DNA from: Heyndrickxia sporothermodurans
GTDB lineage: Bacteria > Bacillota > Bacilli > Bacillales > Bacillaceae_C
Direction of reading: 5' to 3'
Length of the DNA stretch: 64,000 nucleotides
Assembly (NCBI GenBank): GCA_018333075.1
Contig: BORH01000010.1
Span: 62,001 to 126,000 of the forward strand
Positions 37,691 through 49,319 of the stretch are shown here, in pieces (position 1 is the first letter of the stretch; the number at the start of each line of letters is the position of its first letter). Position numbers and translations under genes: made by a program. The notes beneath the pieces were generated by a model. The model did not search any database, was not told the DNA's origin, and saw only the letters and a list, made by a program, of their open reading frames with translations.

Positions 37691-37720
37691 ATCATACCAA
37701 ACCACTATTTTTTAGTACAA
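37691..37720 (-). promoter_or_regulatory. Sigma-A promoter of the MaoC-like gene
   Basis: TTGTAC (37720-37715), 18 bp and TATGAT (37696-37691), directly after the mdh terminator. Confidence 0.6.
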
Positions 37721-37721
37721 C

Positions 37722-37757
37722 TAAAAAAGGAGCCTTCCAATAATACGAAAGCTCCTA
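37722..37757 (-). terminator. Terminator of citZ-icd-mdh
   Basis: AGGAGC(TTTC) pairs with (GAAG)GCTCCT, followed by TTTTTTAG on the minus strand. Confidence 0.85.
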
Positions 37758-37763
37758 AAAGCA

Positions 37764-38702
37764 TTAGGCTAAAACATCCATTACATTACGAACAGATTCA
37801 GCAGATTTATCTAATGCTGCTTTTTCATTAGCTGTAAGTTCTAATTCAATAATTTTTTCAATTCCATTTGCCCCTAGAATCGTTGGTACACCAAGATAAA
37901 TTCCTTCATAACCATACTCTCCTTCTAAATAAGCAATGGAAGGAAGGACACGACGCTGATCTTTCACAAGTGCTTCTACCATCTCAACCAATGATGCTGC
38001 TGGAGCATAATAAGCACTACCATTTCCTAAAAGGTTAACGATTTCACCGCCGCCTTTACGAGTTCGTTCAACAATTTGATCTAATCGATCTTTTGGGATT
38101 AATGTTTCTAATGGAATTCCACCAGCATATGAATAACGTACTAAAGGTACCATGTCATCCCCATGACCACCTAAAACGAAGCCGGTTACATCTTTAACTG
38201 ACAGATTTAATTCTTGTGCAATAAACGTACGGAAACGTGCAGTATCAAGTACTCCAGATTGACCAATTACACGGTTTTTAGGGAATCCAGATTCTTGGAA
38301 TACTGTATATGTCATTGCATCCACAGGGTTTGTTAAGACAATGATGTAGCAGTTTGGTGAGTATTTAACGATTTCTTTTGTAACACTTTTCATTACTTTT
38401 TGGTTCGTTTGAACCAAATCATCACGACTCATTCCTGGTTTCCGTGCAATACCAGCAGTGATTACTACAACATCGGAATCCTTTGTATCTTCATAATTAG
38501 AAGTTCCGATAATATTTGCATCAAATCCTTGAACTGGACCTGCTTCTAACATGTCAAGCGCTTTCCCTTTTGTTGGGTTTTCAGCTTGTGGAATGTCAAC
38601 TAAAACAACATCTCCTAGTTCTTTTTGAGCTAATAAGAAAGCTGTAGTAGCTCCAGTGAAACCTGCACCAATAACTGAAATTTTCTTTCTTTGCATTGTC
38701 AT
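37764..38702 (-). CDS. mdh: Malate dehydrogenase
   Basis: The 312-residue LDH-like MDH oxidises malate to oxaloacetate in the TCA cycle. The Rossmann motif [11 protein letters not shown], the catalytic [14 protein letters not shown] segment and [16 protein letters not shown] (an Asp suited to NAD) are visible. The ATG at 38702 with GGGG 8 nt upstream gives [12 protein letters not shown] and the B. subtilis length; the frame from 38756 adds 18 unrelated residues. It follows icd and is probably co-transcribed with citZ and icd. Confidence 0.96.
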   Translation of the reverse strand: MTMQRKKISVIGAGFTGATTAFLLAQKELGDVVLVDIPQAENPTKGKALDMLEAGPVQGFDANIIGTSNYEDTKDSDVVVITAGIARKPGMSRDDLVQTNQKVMKSVTKEIVKYSPNCYIIVLTNPVDAMTYTVFQESGFPKNRVIGQSGVLDTARFRTFIAQELNLSVKDVTGFVLGGHGDDMVPLVRYSYAGGIPLETLIPKDRLDQIVERTRKGGGEIVNLLGNGSAYYAPAASLVEMVEALVKDQRRVLPSIAYLEGEYGYEGIYLGVPTILGANGIEKIIELELTANEKAALDKSAESVRNVMDVLA

Positions 38703-38809
38703 TTTAATGTCCCCTTCACTATTATTATAGAAAATGCCGACTATCGAGATATACACCCTACCGCCGGCAATTTTCTTGTCACCTGTTATCAGGCAAATAT
38801 AATAATTAA

Positions 38810-40078
38810 TTACATATTTTTGATCAATTCAGATCCAAATTCGGAACATTTTACTTCTGTAGCTCCATCCATTAGACGAGCAAAATCATAAGTTACAACT
38901 TTAGAAGCGATGGTTTTTTCCATAGACTTCGTAATTAAGTTTGCAGCTTCATTCCAACCTAAGTGTTCAAGTAAAAGAACACCAGAAAGAATAACAGAAG
39001 ATGGATTTACCTTATCAAGACCAGCATATTTAGGAGCTGTACCATGAGTAGCTTCAAAAATTGCATGTCCTGTTTCGTAGTTAATATTCGCTCCAGGAGC
39101 TATACCAATACCACCTACTTGTGCAGCCAATGCATCAGAAATATAGTCACCATTTAAGTTCATTGTTGCGACAACATCAAATTCACGTGGACGAGTTAAA
39201 ATTTGTTGTAAGAAGATATCTGCAATAGAATCTTTTACAATGATTTTACCAGCAGCTTCTGCATCAGCTTGCGCTTTATTTGCTGCTTCTGCTCCTTGTT
39301 CCTCTTTAATTTTGTCATATTGTGCCCATGTAAATACTTTATCGCCAAATTCTTTTTCAGCTAATTCGTAACCCCAATTTTTAAACGCACCTTCTGTAAA
39401 CTTCATAATATTACCTTTATGTACAAGTGTTACAGATTTACGTCCTTCTTTAATTGCATAGTTAATAGCTGCACGAACTAGACGCTCAGTACCTTCTTTA
39501 GAAACTGGTTTTATACCAATACCAGATGTTTCAGGGAAACGAATTTTCTTTACGCCCATTTCATTTTGAAGGAAGTTAATGATTTTTTTCACATCATCTG
39601 AACCTTCTTGATATTCGATACCTGCATAAATATCTTCTGTATTTTCACGGAAAATAACCATATCTGTATCCTCAGGACGTTTAACTGGAGAAGGTACACC
39701 TTCAAAATAACGTACTGGACGTAAGCAAACAAAAAGATCTAGTTCTTGACGTAGTGCTACGTTTAAAGAACGAATTCCTCCACCTACTGGTGTAGTTAAT
39801 GGACCTTTAATTGCAATTAAATATTCGCGAATTACATCTAATGTTTCAGAAGGAAGCCATTCGCCAGTTTTATTAAATGCTTTTTCCCCAGCATATACTT
39901 CTTTCCATTCAATTTTTCGTTCACCTTTGTATGCTTTTTCAACAGCTGCATCCAATACTCTTTGAGAAGATGCCCAAATATCAGGACCTGTACCGTCACC
40001 TTCAATAAATGGGATAATTGGGTTATTAGGAGTTTTTAAAACTCCATTTTCTACAGTAATTTTTTCACCTTGTGACAT
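38810..40078 (-). CDS. icd: Isocitrate dehydrogenase (NADP)
   Basis: The 422-residue enzyme converts isocitrate to 2-oxoglutarate. The substrate-binding [22 protein letters not shown] split over motif and loop, [10 protein letters not shown], and the cofactor region GTAPKYAG are typical of bacterial NADP-ICDH, and the regulatory serine of the GIRSLN motif is present. It lies 112 bp after citZ. RBS GGAGGG. Confidence 0.97.
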   Translation of the reverse strand: MSQGEKITVENGVLKTPNNPIIPFIEGDGTGPDIWASSQRVLDAAVEKAYKGERKIEWKEVYAGEKAFNKTGEWLPSETLDVIREYLIAIKGPLTTPVGGGIRSLNVALRQELDLFVCLRPVRYFEGVPSPVKRPEDTDMVIFRENTEDIYAGIEYQEGSDDVKKIINFLQNEMGVKKIRFPETSGIGIKPVSKEGTERLVRAAINYAIKEGRKSVTLVHKGNIMKFTEGAFKNWGYELAEKEFGDKVFTWAQYDKIKEEQGAEAANKAQADAEAAGKIIVKDSIADIFLQQILTRPREFDVVATMNLNGDYISDALAAQVGGIGIAPGANINYETGHAIFEATHGTAPKYAGLDKVNPSSVILSGVLLLEHLGWNEAANLITKSMEKTIASKVVTYDFARLMDGATEVKCSEFGSELIKNM

Positions 40079-40190
40079 TTCTTTCCCTCCAATTCAGTAT
40101 CAAAGGTTAGAAGACTTGTCTTCTAACCTACAGACTACATTCTACATTATTTATTAGACCAATTTTTTATGATTTTGTAAATAACTTAAC

Positions 40191-41306
40191 TTATCGGTTT
40201 TCAATTTGAATATAAGTTTGCATTCCCGGTCCTGTGTATTCAGCACGAGGACGAATTAAACGGTTATTAGAATATTGCTCAAGAATATGTGCTAACCATC
40301 CAGAAACACGACTCACAGCAAAGATTGGAGTAAATAAGTCATGATCAATTCCTAAGCTGTGATATACAGATGCTGAATAAAAATCAACATTTGGTGGTAA
40401 AGCCTTTTCAGAAGTAACAATTTCTTCTATTTTTGTAGACATATCATAATATTCAGGTTCACCTGTTAGCTTAGTTAATTTCTCAGACATAGCTTTTAAA
40501 TGTTTTGCACGTGGATCACCTTTACGATATACACGATGACCAAATCCCATAATTTTCACTTTATTTGCCAGCTTATCATGAATATATGCATCAACATTTT
40601 CAACAGATCCAATTTCGCTTAACATTTTCATTACTTGCTCATTAGCACCACCGTGAAGAGGGCCTTTAAGTGCACCAATTGCAGCTGTTACACCAGAATA
40701 TACATCTGATAATGTAGCTACGCAAACACGCGCAGTGAAAGTAGATGCATTAAGTTCATGGTCAGCATGTAAAACAAGTGCTTTATTAAATGCTTCAACA
40801 GCAATTGCTTCCGGCTCTTTACCAGTTAGCATATAAAGGAAGTTTGCAGCAAAACCTAAATCCTTGCGTGGCGCAATAGGCTCAAGACCTTTACGTACAC
40901 GTGCAAAAGAAGCTACAATGGCAGGCATTTTAGCTTGTAGTCGAATAGCTTTACGATAGTTAGCAGCATCATCCATCACATCTGCTTCATCATCATAAAG
41001 TCCAAGAGCTGAAACAGCTGTACGTAAAGCTCCCATTGGATGAACTTTATTGATTGGGTACGTTTTAAAACTATCCAATACTTCTTTAGGAAGTTCCATA
41101 TTGTCAGCCAATTGTTGTTTCAATTCAGCTAATTCCGCTTTATTAGGTAATTTTAGGTGCCATAATAAGTAAATTACTTCCTCAAAGCTAGCATTTTCTG
41201 CTAAATCATCGATATTATAACCTACATATGTAAGAGTATCATCGATAATTGAGCTTATTGAGGAGGTAGTTGCAACAATACCTTCTAAACCTTTTGTTGC
41301 TGTCAT
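40191..41306 (-). CDS. citZ: Citrate synthase
   Basis: The 371-residue enzyme condenses acetyl-CoA and oxaloacetate. The active-site histidines lie in HADHELNAS and GFGHRVYRKGDPR, with GALKGPLHGGANE and the catalytic aspartate near NVDFYSASVY. The ATG at 41306 gives MTATKGLEG as in B. subtilis CitZ and is properly spaced from AAGGAGAG, while the ATG two codons earlier is too close. The leader of about 140 nt holds a cre-like box and two overlapping hairpins. Confidence 0.97.
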   Translation of the reverse strand: MTATKGLEGIVATTSSISSIIDDTLTYVGYNIDDLAENASFEEVIYLLWHLKLPNKAELAELKQQLADNMELPKEVLDSFKTYPINKVHPMGALRTAVSALGLYDDEADVMDDAANYRKAIRLQAKMPAIVASFARVRKGLEPIAPRKDLGFAANFLYMLTGKEPEAIAVEAFNKALVLHADHELNASTFTARVCVATLSDVYSGVTAAIGALKGPLHGGANEQVMKMLSEIGSVENVDAYIHDKLANKVKIMGFGHRVYRKGDPRAKHLKAMSEKLTKLTGEPEYYDMSTKIEEIVTSEKALPPNVDFYSASVYHSLGIDHDLFTPIFAVSRVSGWLAHILEQYSNNRLIRPRAEYTGPGMQTYIQIENR

Positions 41307-41388
41307 ATACATCTCTCCTTTTGATTAGTCATACTTTTATCCTGAGCAAGTAGCTGCTGTGATATAAAAAGTTTCAAATAAATGTTTA

Positions 41389-41419
41389 CCGAATAGCATT
41401 CGGCAAATAAGCATTTGCC
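41389..41419 (-). promoter_or_regulatory. Two overlapping hairpins in the citZ leader
   Basis: GGCAAAT-GCTT-ATTTGCC (41419-41402) and CCGAAT-GCT-ATTCGG (41403-41389) share two bases, so both cannot be fully formed at once. Their role is unknown. Aconitase has been reported to bind the B. subtilis citZ leader. Confidence 0.5.
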
Positions 41420-41435
41420 CATTATGTAAAACAAA

Positions 41436-41449
41436 TGCAAGCGGTCACA
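41436..41449 (-). promoter_or_regulatory. cre-like CcpA box at the citZ start site
   Basis: TGTGACCGCTTGCA differs from the cre pattern TGWNANCGNTNWCA at one position. It begins at the predicted transcription start, suited to repression. B. subtilis citZ is known to be CcpA-controlled. Confidence 0.55.
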
Positions 41450-41455
41450 TCCCCT

Positions 41456-41483
41456 ATTATAATATAATTTAAAAACTTGTCCA
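41456..41483 (-). promoter_or_regulatory. Sigma-A promoter of citZ
   Basis: TGGACA (41483-41478), 16 bp and TATAAT (41461-41456). Confidence 0.65.
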
Positions 41484-41993
41484 TTTTAGGAGACTAAATT
41501 ATTCGCTCACATTTTTTATTATAACAAAAATATAACAATGTGTATATTTTTCTACAATTTTTGATACATTTTGCCGTACATTTTTTTATTTTCAAATAAC
41601 TTTACGTTTTTACTTAAGCTATACAATTTATTTTCAAAAAATCCATTTTCACAAAAGTAACTATAAATGCATTTTTTTATTATTGATAATCAAACATATT
41701 CTTATAACATTTTTGTTTATAACTAACTTTATCATTCCTTAAAACATGTGGTAAATTGTCCCTTTTAAATTATTTTAATATAATAACAAAACAAATCATA
41801 CTTGATGCATTTGGAAAAAATGACAAATATATAAAAATAATTCTCTGTTTAGTATTTCAAATCAATCATACGTGAATTTAAATAATCCCCTCAATTAATG
41901 AGGACAATTATAGTAAAAAGTCTAGAAATTCATCTTTTTTTTACCATTACCAACATGTAAAATAAGATTAATATAAGGATAGGAGGGAAAGTA
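41484..41993. other. Long AT-rich intergenic region between citZ and ytvI
   Basis: This stretch of about 500 bp between divergent genes holds no credible ORF. The only structure I see is a small hairpin CCTCA-ATTAA-TGAGG at 41889-41903. A sporulation promoter for ytvI is expected but I could not assign one. Confidence 0.5.
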
Positions 41994-43121
41994 GTGAATC
42001 CCGAGTATATCTATCGAACGATTAGATTTTTTATTGTTTTGGGGATAATAATAGGAGCTGCGATTGTCGTGTATTTTGTTTCCAAAGTAACTTACCCTTT
42101 TTTAATTGCTATTGCAATCGCTTTTCTCATTAATCCTTTAGTTAACTTTCTCGAAAATAAAACCAGATTTCCTCGAGCACTTGCTGTTATTGTATCTTTA
42201 GTATTAATAATCGGTGTCTTTATCGGATTAATTACTTTATTAATTGCTGAAATTGTTTCAGGTACAAATTATTTAGCCGATGTGGTTCCAAAACATATTA
42301 ACACACTAGTTAAATACTTAGAGGATTTCATCGCTGGACAGGTTATTCCATTATATAATCAAGCAGCAAGCTTATTTAAAAGTCTTGATGTTGGACAACA
42401 AGACACAATTTTACAGAACATACAAACAGCAGGTCAAAAAATTGCAACGAGTGCAGGAAGTTTTCTTCAAAACTTTTTCCTTAAGCTACCAGCATTAGTA
42501 TCCTGGATACCGAATGCTGCTACTGTCCTAGTATTTGCTATGCTTGCGACATTCTTTATAAGTAAGGATTGGTATCGTCTCTCAGGGATAGGAAATAAAT
42601 TTATACCAGAGAAAGCCATGAAGAGCGGTAGAACTGTACTAACGGATTTAAAGAAAGCGTTATTTGGCTTTATTCGGGCACAGCTTACTTTAATTTCTAT
42701 CACACTAGTCATCGTGTTAATTGGACTTCTTATTTTAAGAGTGGATTACGCTATTACGATCGCATTAGTAACTGGAATTGTTGATATCCTACCTTATTTA
42801 GGGACTGGTGTTGTCTTCATTCCATGGATTATTTATTCAGCTATTTCTGGTGATGTAGCACTTGCAATTGGCTTAGGTGTTCTTTACACAGTTGTTGTCG
42901 TTCAAAGACAAATTATGGAGCCAAAAATTTTGTCTTCAAGTATTGGTCTAAATCCACTTGCTACCCTTATTGCATTATTTGTTGGATTTAAATTAGTTGG
43001 TTTCCTTGGGTTAATTTTAGGGCCTGTTACACTTGTTATTATTACAACATTAAACAATGCCAATGTATTTCAAGATATCTGGAATTTTATTATCGGAAAA
43101 CCGAATAACCAAATCGATTAA
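41994..43121 (+). CDS. ytvI: Sporulation membrane protein YtvI (AI-2E transporter family)
   Basis: The 375-residue polytopic protein of the AI-2E/PerM fold has about eight helices. The opening KVTYPFLIAIAIAFLINPLVNFLE and the late GIVDILPYLGTGVVFIPW and FVGFKLVGFLGLILGP motifs are characteristic. YtvI is a sporulation gene in B. subtilis; its cargo is not known. It starts with GTG at 41994 after AGGAGGG. It is convergent with fxsA and shares a bidirectional terminator. Confidence 0.88.
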   Translation: MNPEYIYRTIRFFIVLGIIIGAAIVVYFVSKVTYPFLIAIAIAFLINPLVNFLENKTRFPRALAVIVSLVLIIGVFIGLITLLIAEIVSGTNYLADVVPKHINTLVKYLEDFIAGQVIPLYNQAASLFKSLDVGQQDTILQNIQTAGQKIATSAGSFLQNFFLKLPALVSWIPNAATVLVFAMLATFFISKDWYRLSGIGNKFIPEKAMKSGRTVLTDLKKALFGFIRAQLTLISITLVIVLIGLLILRVDYAITIALVTGIVDILPYLGTGVVFIPWIIYSAISGDVALAIGLGVLYTVVVVQRQIMEPKILSSSIGLNPLATLIALFVGFKLVGFLGLILGPVTLVIITTLNNANVFQDIWNFIIGKPNNQID

Positions 43122-43128
43122 AATAAAT

Positions 43129-43165
43129 AATGACGAGAAAACTATCATTTCTCGTCATTTTTATT
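43129..43165. terminator. Bidirectional terminator between ytvI and fxsA
   Basis: AATGACGAGAAA and TTTCTCGTCATT form a 12-bp stem with T-runs on both strands. Confidence 0.85.
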
Positions 43166-43166
43166 C

Positions 43167-43559
43167 TTAGTTTTTTCTAAAATAAATATATCTTCTTCCG
43201 TTAAACCATTTGAATAACCCCTTTATTAATACAGGCTTAATCAAAAGTCTTGTTGGTGGAAAAAGCAGAAACAATCCAATAACATCAGACAAAAAACCAG
43301 GTATTATGAGGAAGAATCCACCTAGAAAAATACAGACACCATCCAATAGCTCCTTTCCAGGTGGATATCCCCTTCTAAATAAGTCACCAGCTTTTCTCAT
43401 TGTTTTCATTCCTTGATTCTTAGCAAAATAAACACCGAGAACACTTGTTAAAATGATGAGAAAAATAGTTGAAAAAACGCCAATTGTATGGCTGGACAAT
43501 AAAAATATATAAATCTCAACTACTGGAAATATAATGAAAAGTAACAGTATATACTTCAT
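43167..43559 (-). CDS. fxsA: FxsA-family membrane protein
   Basis: The 130-residue protein has three to four helices and the FxsA signatures PVVEIYIFLLSSHTIG and LLDGVCIFLGGFFLIIPGFLSD. In E. coli FxsA overproduction relieves phage exclusion; its normal role is unclear. It starts at 43559, after GGGGATG spacing, downstream of pyk with a 47-bp gap, the usual Bacillus neighbour order. Confidence 0.85.
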   Translation of the reverse strand: MKYILLLFIIFPVVEIYIFLLSSHTIGVFSTIFLIILTSVLGVYFAKNQGMKTMRKAGDLFRRGYPPGKELLDGVCIFLGGFFLIIPGFLSDVIGLFLLFPPTRLLIKPVLIKGLFKWFNGRRYIYFRKN

Positions 43560-43606
43560 AAGAACATCCCCTATTAACTTAGGCTAACGTTCAAAAAGAT
43601 TCATCA

Positions 43607-45367
43607 TTAAAGTACACTTGTATGTCCGTTGTAAATGACCCCTCTTACAGGATCTACAGAAATTTCTTGGCCTTCAGTAAATAAACTAGTGGCATTATTC
43701 ACTCCAACAATCACTGGAATTCCTAGGTTTATACCTAATACAGCAGCATCACTTGTTAATCCACCCTCTTCAGTGATTAAAGCACTGCATTTTTTTAGTA
43801 CTGGAACCATTTCTTTATCAATACCATCAGTAACGAGAATAGATCCTTCCACTGCTTTTGATTCAGCTTCTTTAGCATTTTTGGCAATTATCACTTTACC
43901 ATATCCTGATTTTCTGCCTATTCCTTGTCCTTTAGCAACAATATCTCCTACAACATGTACCTTCATCAAATTCGTAGTTCCAGACTCTCCAACAGGTACT
44001 CCTGCCGTAATAACTACTAAATCACCATGCTTTACAATATCCGTATTTAAACCTTCTTGTACTGCTAGCTCTAACATTTCGTCCGTTGTTTGAACTTTTT
44101 GTCCCAACCTAGGATATACTCCCCATACTAATGCAAGGCTCAAATGAACTTTATCGTTTGAAGCAACTGCAATAATTGGAGCTTTAGGACGATACTTAGC
44201 TATCATTCGTGCTGTATGGCCACTTTCAGTTGGTGTAATAATTGCATTTACATCCAAATTAATGGCAGTATGGGCAACGGATTGGCAAATGGCATCTGTC
44301 ATTTTATGGTCACTTTTTTTGCTTCGATCAGCTAAAATCGCACTATGATCAAGCGCCTTCTCAGCTTGAATGGCAATTTTATACATGGTTTGTACAGCTT
44401 CCGCAGGATAACTTCCAGCGGCAGTTTCACCTGAAAGCATGATTGCATCTGTTCCATCGAAAATTGCGTTAGCCACATCACTTGCTTCAGCTCTTGTTGG
44501 TCTCGGATTTCTTTGCATGGAGTCCAGCATTTGTGTAGCAGTAATGACAGGCTTTCCTAATTCATTACATTTTTTTATCAGATTTTTTTGTACGAGAGGT
44601 ACAGCTTCTGTTGGAATTTCAACACCTAAATCACCACGTGCCACCATAAGTCCATCAGACACTGCTAATATTTCATCAATATTATCTACACCTTCTTGAT
44701 TTTCAATCTTAGGGATAATTTGAATGTGTAATGCATCATTTTCTTCTAATAGCTGTTTAATTTCCAACACATCGGTAGAACGTCTTACAAAAGAGGCTGC
44801 GATAAAATTAACCCCCTGTTTAATACCAAATAGGATATCATCTGCGTCCTTTTTTGTAATTCCAGGTAAGTTTACTGACACTCCTGGTACATTCACACCT
44901 TTTTTATTTTTTAATACACCGCTATTCAAAATTTTTGTGTGTATTTCTTTTTTCTCTTTATCAATAGATATAACTTCTAGTTCAATTAAACCATCATCTA
45001 ATAAGATTTTTGACCCCTTCGATACATCATTTATTAATCCTTCATATGTAATGGAGAATTTCTCAGTTGTACCGAGAACTTCTTCCATTGATATGGTAAT
45101 TTCATTACCTTCTCGAAGTTCAATCGCTCCGTCTACCATATCATTCGTACGAATTTCCGGTCCTTTTGTATCAAGTAAAATTGCAACTGTTTTATTCGTA
45201 TTTTTTGCAGCAGTTCGAATGTTATTTATCCTTGCTTCATGCTCCTCATGACTACCATGTGAGAAATTTAATCGGGCAACATCCATACCTGATTTCATTA
45301 ACTTTTCTAGCATTTCTATACTTTCACTTGCAGGTCCAATAGTACAAACGATTTTCGTTTTTTTCAT
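43607..45367 (-). CDS. pyk: Pyruvate kinase with C-terminal PEP-utiliser-like domain
   Basis: The 586-residue enzyme makes pyruvate and ATP in the last step of glycolysis. [23 protein letters not shown], the catalytic [11 protein letters not shown] and [11 protein letters not shown], and TQMLDSM are present. Residues from about 475 form the extra domain found in Bacillus pyruvate kinases ([19 protein letters not shown]). It follows pfkA after 28 bp and is co-transcribed. Confidence 0.97.
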   Translation of the reverse strand: MKKTKIVCTIGPASESIEMLEKLMKSGMDVARLNFSHGSHEEHEARINNIRTAAKNTNKTVAILLDTKGPEIRTNDMVDGAIELREGNEITISMEEVLGTTEKFSITYEGLINDVSKGSKILLDDGLIELEVISIDKEKKEIHTKILNSGVLKNKKGVNVPGVSVNLPGITKKDADDILFGIKQGVNFIAASFVRRSTDVLEIKQLLEENDALHIQIIPKIENQEGVDNIDEILAVSDGLMVARGDLGVEIPTEAVPLVQKNLIKKCNELGKPVITATQMLDSMQRNPRPTRAEASDVANAIFDGTDAIMLSGETAAGSYPAEAVQTMYKIAIQAEKALDHSAILADRSKKSDHKMTDAICQSVAHTAINLDVNAIITPTESGHTARMIAKYRPKAPIIAVASNDKVHLSLALVWGVYPRLGQKVQTTDEMLELAVQEGLNTDIVKHGDLVVITAGVPVGESGTTNLMKVHVVGDIVAKGQGIGRKSGYGKVIIAKNAKEAESKAVEGSILVTDGIDKEMVPVLKKCSALITEEGGLTSDAAVLGINLGIPVIVGVNNATSLFTEGQEISVDPVRGVIYNGHTSVL

Positions 45368-45395
45368 TTTATATACTCCTTCTCTTGATCTTAAA

Positions 45396-46355
<960 letters not shown>

Positions 46356-46439
46356 TCATGTCACCTCAAAGTTTTCTTCAATTGAAAAAAGTAATTTATA
46401 AAATCTAAGACAAAAAAATACTTACTATTATTTATTTCT

Positions 46440-46468
46440 AAAATACCATTTTATGAACTTGTTCACAA
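46440..46468 (-). promoter_or_regulatory. Candidate promoter of pfkA-pyk
   Basis: TTGTGA (46468-46463), 17 bp and TATTTT (46445-46440). A hyphenated TGAAC-TT-GTTCA repeat (46454-46465) overlaps the -35 and could be an operator. Confidence 0.5.
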
Positions 46469-46555
46469 ACAATAAATACACAATCTAAAAATAGTCTTAA
46501 TTTTAACGAATATTGCAGCTATTAACATTTTTATATTAAAATATCCTCTAAAAAA

Positions 46556-46589
46556 CATGAAGCAATCGGATTAACCGATTGCTTATGAA
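46556..46589 (-). terminator. Terminator of accDA
   Basis: AAGCAATCGG and CCGATTGCTT pair around a 5-nt loop. The T-run (TTTTTT) comes four bases later on the minus strand. Confidence 0.7.
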
Positions 46590-46597
46590 AAAGAAAC

Positions 46598-47575
46598 TTA
46601 TTTAATCTCTGCAAAATCCTTTAATTCGATAAATTCACCGATTTCTCGATACTTGTTATATCGTTGCTCAATAAGCTCTTCACTAGACATATTCAATAAT
46701 TCTTTCAATGATTTTTCCAAAACTTTATCAATATTTTCAGCTTGAGATGTTATATCTCTATGTGCTCCACCTTTAATTTCAGGAATTAACTCCTCAATTA
46801 CACCTAATTTCTTTAAATCTGGTGCGGTAATCTTCATAATATCCGCAGCTCGTTTTGCTTGTGAAGGATCTTTCCAAAGAATGTTAGCCGCTGATTCTGG
46901 AGCAATTACAGAAAACCATGAATTCTCTAGAACATGAATATGGTTTCCAACACCAATTCCTAGCGCTCCTCCACTTGCACCTTCGCCAATAACAATACAA
47001 ATCACTGGAACCTTTAATCCAGCCATTTCAAACAAATTGCGGGCGATGGATTCAGAAATACCTCTTTCTTCCGCAGCTTTCCCAGGAAATGCACCTTTAG
47101 TATCAATAAAAGTAATAATCGGACGATTAAATTTATCTGCCTGCTTCATTAATCTCAACGCTTTACGGTAGCCTTCAGGATGAGGCATCCCAAAATTCCT
47201 GCGAATATTTTCTTTCGTATCTTTACCATGTTGCTGACCAATAACTGTTACTGGCAATCCCTTATATTTTGCAATCCCACCAACAATAGCTTCATCATCA
47301 CCAAAATAACGGTCTCCATGCATCTCAAGAAAATCTGTAAATAATAATGGTATATAATCTAATGTTGTTGGTCTACTTGGATGCCTAGCTATTTGCATCC
47401 TATCCCATGGTTTCATATTCTCATAAATATCCGCTTCTAGCTTTTCAAGCCTAGATTCAAGTTTTTCAATCTCCGCGGTTAAATCTACATCTGAATTTCT
47501 TGTAAACTCCTTTAACTCGGCGATTTTTTTTTGAAGCTCATGCAATGGTTTTTCAAATTCTAGTTCATTCACCAT
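46598..47575 (-). CDS. accA: Acetyl-CoA carboxylase carboxyltransferase subunit alpha
   Basis: The 325-residue alpha subunit pairs with AccD to transfer the carboxyl group from biotin to acetyl-CoA, making malonyl-CoA. It has an N-terminal coiled region, [17 protein letters not shown] and the oxyanion-type [13 protein letters not shown]. Its start overlaps the end of accD by 7 bp, so the two are coupled. Confidence 0.97.
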   Translation of the reverse strand: MVNELEFEKPLHELQKKIAELKEFTRNSDVDLTAEIEKLESRLEKLEADIYENMKPWDRMQIARHPSRPTTLDYIPLLFTDFLEMHGDRYFGDDEAIVGGIAKYKGLPVTVIGQQHGKDTKENIRRNFGMPHPEGYRKALRLMKQADKFNRPIITFIDTKGAFPGKAAEERGISESIARNLFEMAGLKVPVICIVIGEGASGGALGIGVGNHIHVLENSWFSVIAPESAANILWKDPSQAKRAADIMKITAPDLKKLGVIEELIPEIKGGAHRDITSQAENIDKVLEKSLKELLNMSSEELIEQRYNKYREIGEFIELKDFAEIK

Positions 47576-48438
47576 GGTAGTTCACCTACTTGCTCATGAA
47601 TTTCAAGTACAGTAGTTATTCGATCCTTTAATTCTAAACGATTAATAACTGCATCTAACTGTCCATGTTTTAATAAAAACTCTGCTGTTTGAAAGTCTTC
47701 TGGCAGCTCTTCACGAACTGTTTGCTCAATAATTCTTCGACCAGCAAAGCCAATTAATGCGCCTGGTTCAGCAAAATTATAATCTCCTAAAGAGGCAAAA
47801 CTAGCAGATACACCACCAGTAGTCGGATGAGTCATAACAACAATGGTTAAGCCCCCATTATCACTAAAACGTTTTAATGCAGCACTTGTTTTAGCCATTT
47901 GCATTAATGACAGGATCGCTTCCTGCATTCTAGCTCCTCCAGAAGCAGTAAATATAATGAATGGAACTTTACGTTTATCTGCCTCTTCAATTGCTCTCGT
48001 TATTTTCTCACCAACTACAGAGCCCATACTCCCCATTCGAAAAGTTGAATCCATAATCGTAATAATCACTTCATGGTTATTTACTTTCCCGCTTCCAGTT
48101 AATACAGCTTCTGTCATATTTGTCTTTTGTTGATCTTTTTTTATTTTCTCCAGATAATCAGGGAAGTTTAGTGGATTCTTTGATTGTAAATTTCGATCTA
48201 ATTCCTTAAAAGTCCCTCCATCAATGAAGCTTTCCACTCTCTCATATGCATTCATTTGATGATGGTACCCACAATGAATACATACTTTCAAGTTTTTTTG
48301 TAACTCTTTTGAATATAAAATTTTACGGCAGTTAGGACATTTTGACATAATTCCTTCGGGTACATCATGCTTTGCAGCTTCCGATGGAATTGTTGCATAC
48401 TTTTTCTTTTTTGGTTTTGTAAAGAAATCTTTCAGCAA
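47569..48438 (-). CDS. accD: Acetyl-CoA carboxylase carboxyltransferase subunit beta
   Basis: The 289-residue beta subunit has an N-terminal zinc ribbon ([20 protein letters not shown], about residues 34-57) and the crotonase-like carboxyltransferase fold with [16 protein letters not shown] and [16 protein letters not shown]. The order malic enzyme-GntR-accD-accA places it downstream of a regulator, with a 250-bp gap that may hold its own promoter. Confidence 0.97.
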   Translation of the reverse strand: MLKDFFTKPKKKKYATIPSEAAKHDVPEGIMSKCPNCRKILYSKELQKNLKVCIHCGYHHQMNAYERVESFIDGGTFKELDRNLQSKNPLNFPDYLEKIKKDQQKTNMTEAVLTGSGKVNNHEVIITIMDSTFRMGSMGSVVGEKITRAIEEADKRKVPFIIFTASGGARMQEAILSLMQMAKTSAALKRFSDNGGLTIVVMTHPTTGGVSASFASLGDYNFAEPGALIGFAGRRIIEQTVREELPEDFQTAEFLLKHGQLDAVINRLELKDRITTVLEIHEQVGELPW

Positions 48439-48692
48439 GAGTTAATCCTCCTTTAAAAGCTGATACCAGAAAAATTTCGGAGCATAATTTCACTCCTAAT
48501 ACGTAAATTTAATTTTCTCATAGGTAATCACGTGTTTTTTCATCAGTTTGATATTATATGCCATCAACTAGTTTATTGCATGAGTAATACATGCAATAAA
48601 TATCAAAAGCTTAACTAATTGGCATTCTTGTCCTACATATAATAAAGGAAAATGAACAATTATTTTGCTGTAATTTGTCGTTCATCCCTTAA

Positions 48693-49319
48693 TTAATTTT
48701 TAAGTTTATTATAATAATGTAATGATAATTCCAAGTCTTTAGCTACTATAGCATTTATTAAATCAATATACGAATGAATATCTTTAATCTCACAAGATAC
48801 ATTTAATTGTGAGGCATATTCTTTTAATAGCAGCCAAATTTTAAGAAGGAGACGAATATTTGGAAGACGAACAATTTCGAAAAAGAAATCATCCTCTACC
48901 AAAAAATCTCCTTGTTCAAGCTTTATTTTTAATGATAACACTGAATCGATATCTAAATGATCTATGATCAGCCTTATTGCATCTTTTTCTATTAAGGTTT
49001 TAATAATAGGAACATCTTTTTTTACTTTATCATCTTGTAATATAAATGTACTTAATAATTCCACTAAGTGATGCTCTGTAAAATCCCGAAGAAAAGTTCC
49101 TTCACCTCGACGAGTTTCTATTAAACCTAGTAACTCTAGTGCTCTTAATCCTTCTCTTACAGAAGAGCGTCCTACTTTTAAACGCTCCGATAATTCACGC
49201 TCAGAAGGCAGCTTATCACCTTGCACCAATCCATCATCTTTAATCATTTGACGAATTTGGTTAACAATTTCAAGATAAGCTTTCGAATTGCTCGTTTTTT
49301 TGTTCACAGAACAAATCAC
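48693..49319 (-). CDS. GntR-family regulator with FCD-like C-terminal domain
   Basis: The 208-residue protein has a GntR winged helix (about 10-78, with LPSERELSERLKVGRSSVREGL and ETRRGEGTFL). The all-helical C-terminal domain of about 130 residues resembles FCD. Of the FCD metal ligands the late pair of histidines is present (HSYIDLINAIVAKD and SLHYY), but the D..FH motif reads DDFFF, so one histidine is lost. It starts with GTG in a GTGA overlap with the malic enzyme stop, which indicates coupling. A GntR-type operator lies before malic enzyme. The effector is unknown. Confidence 0.82.
   Translation of the reverse strand: MICSVNKKTSNSKAYLEIVNQIRQMIKDDGLVQGDKLPSERELSERLKVGRSSVREGLRALELLGLIETRRGEGTFLRDFTEHHLVELLSTFILQDDKVKKDVPIIKTLIEKDAIRLIIDHLDIDSVLSLKIKLEQGDFLVEDDFFFEIVRLPNIRLLLKIWLLLKEYASQLNVSCEIKDIHSYIDLINAIVAKDLELSLHYYNKLKN

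Noticed and set aside
44724-45251. 175-codon plus-strand ORF
   Set aside because: Antisense to pyk, no RBS or recognisable domain.
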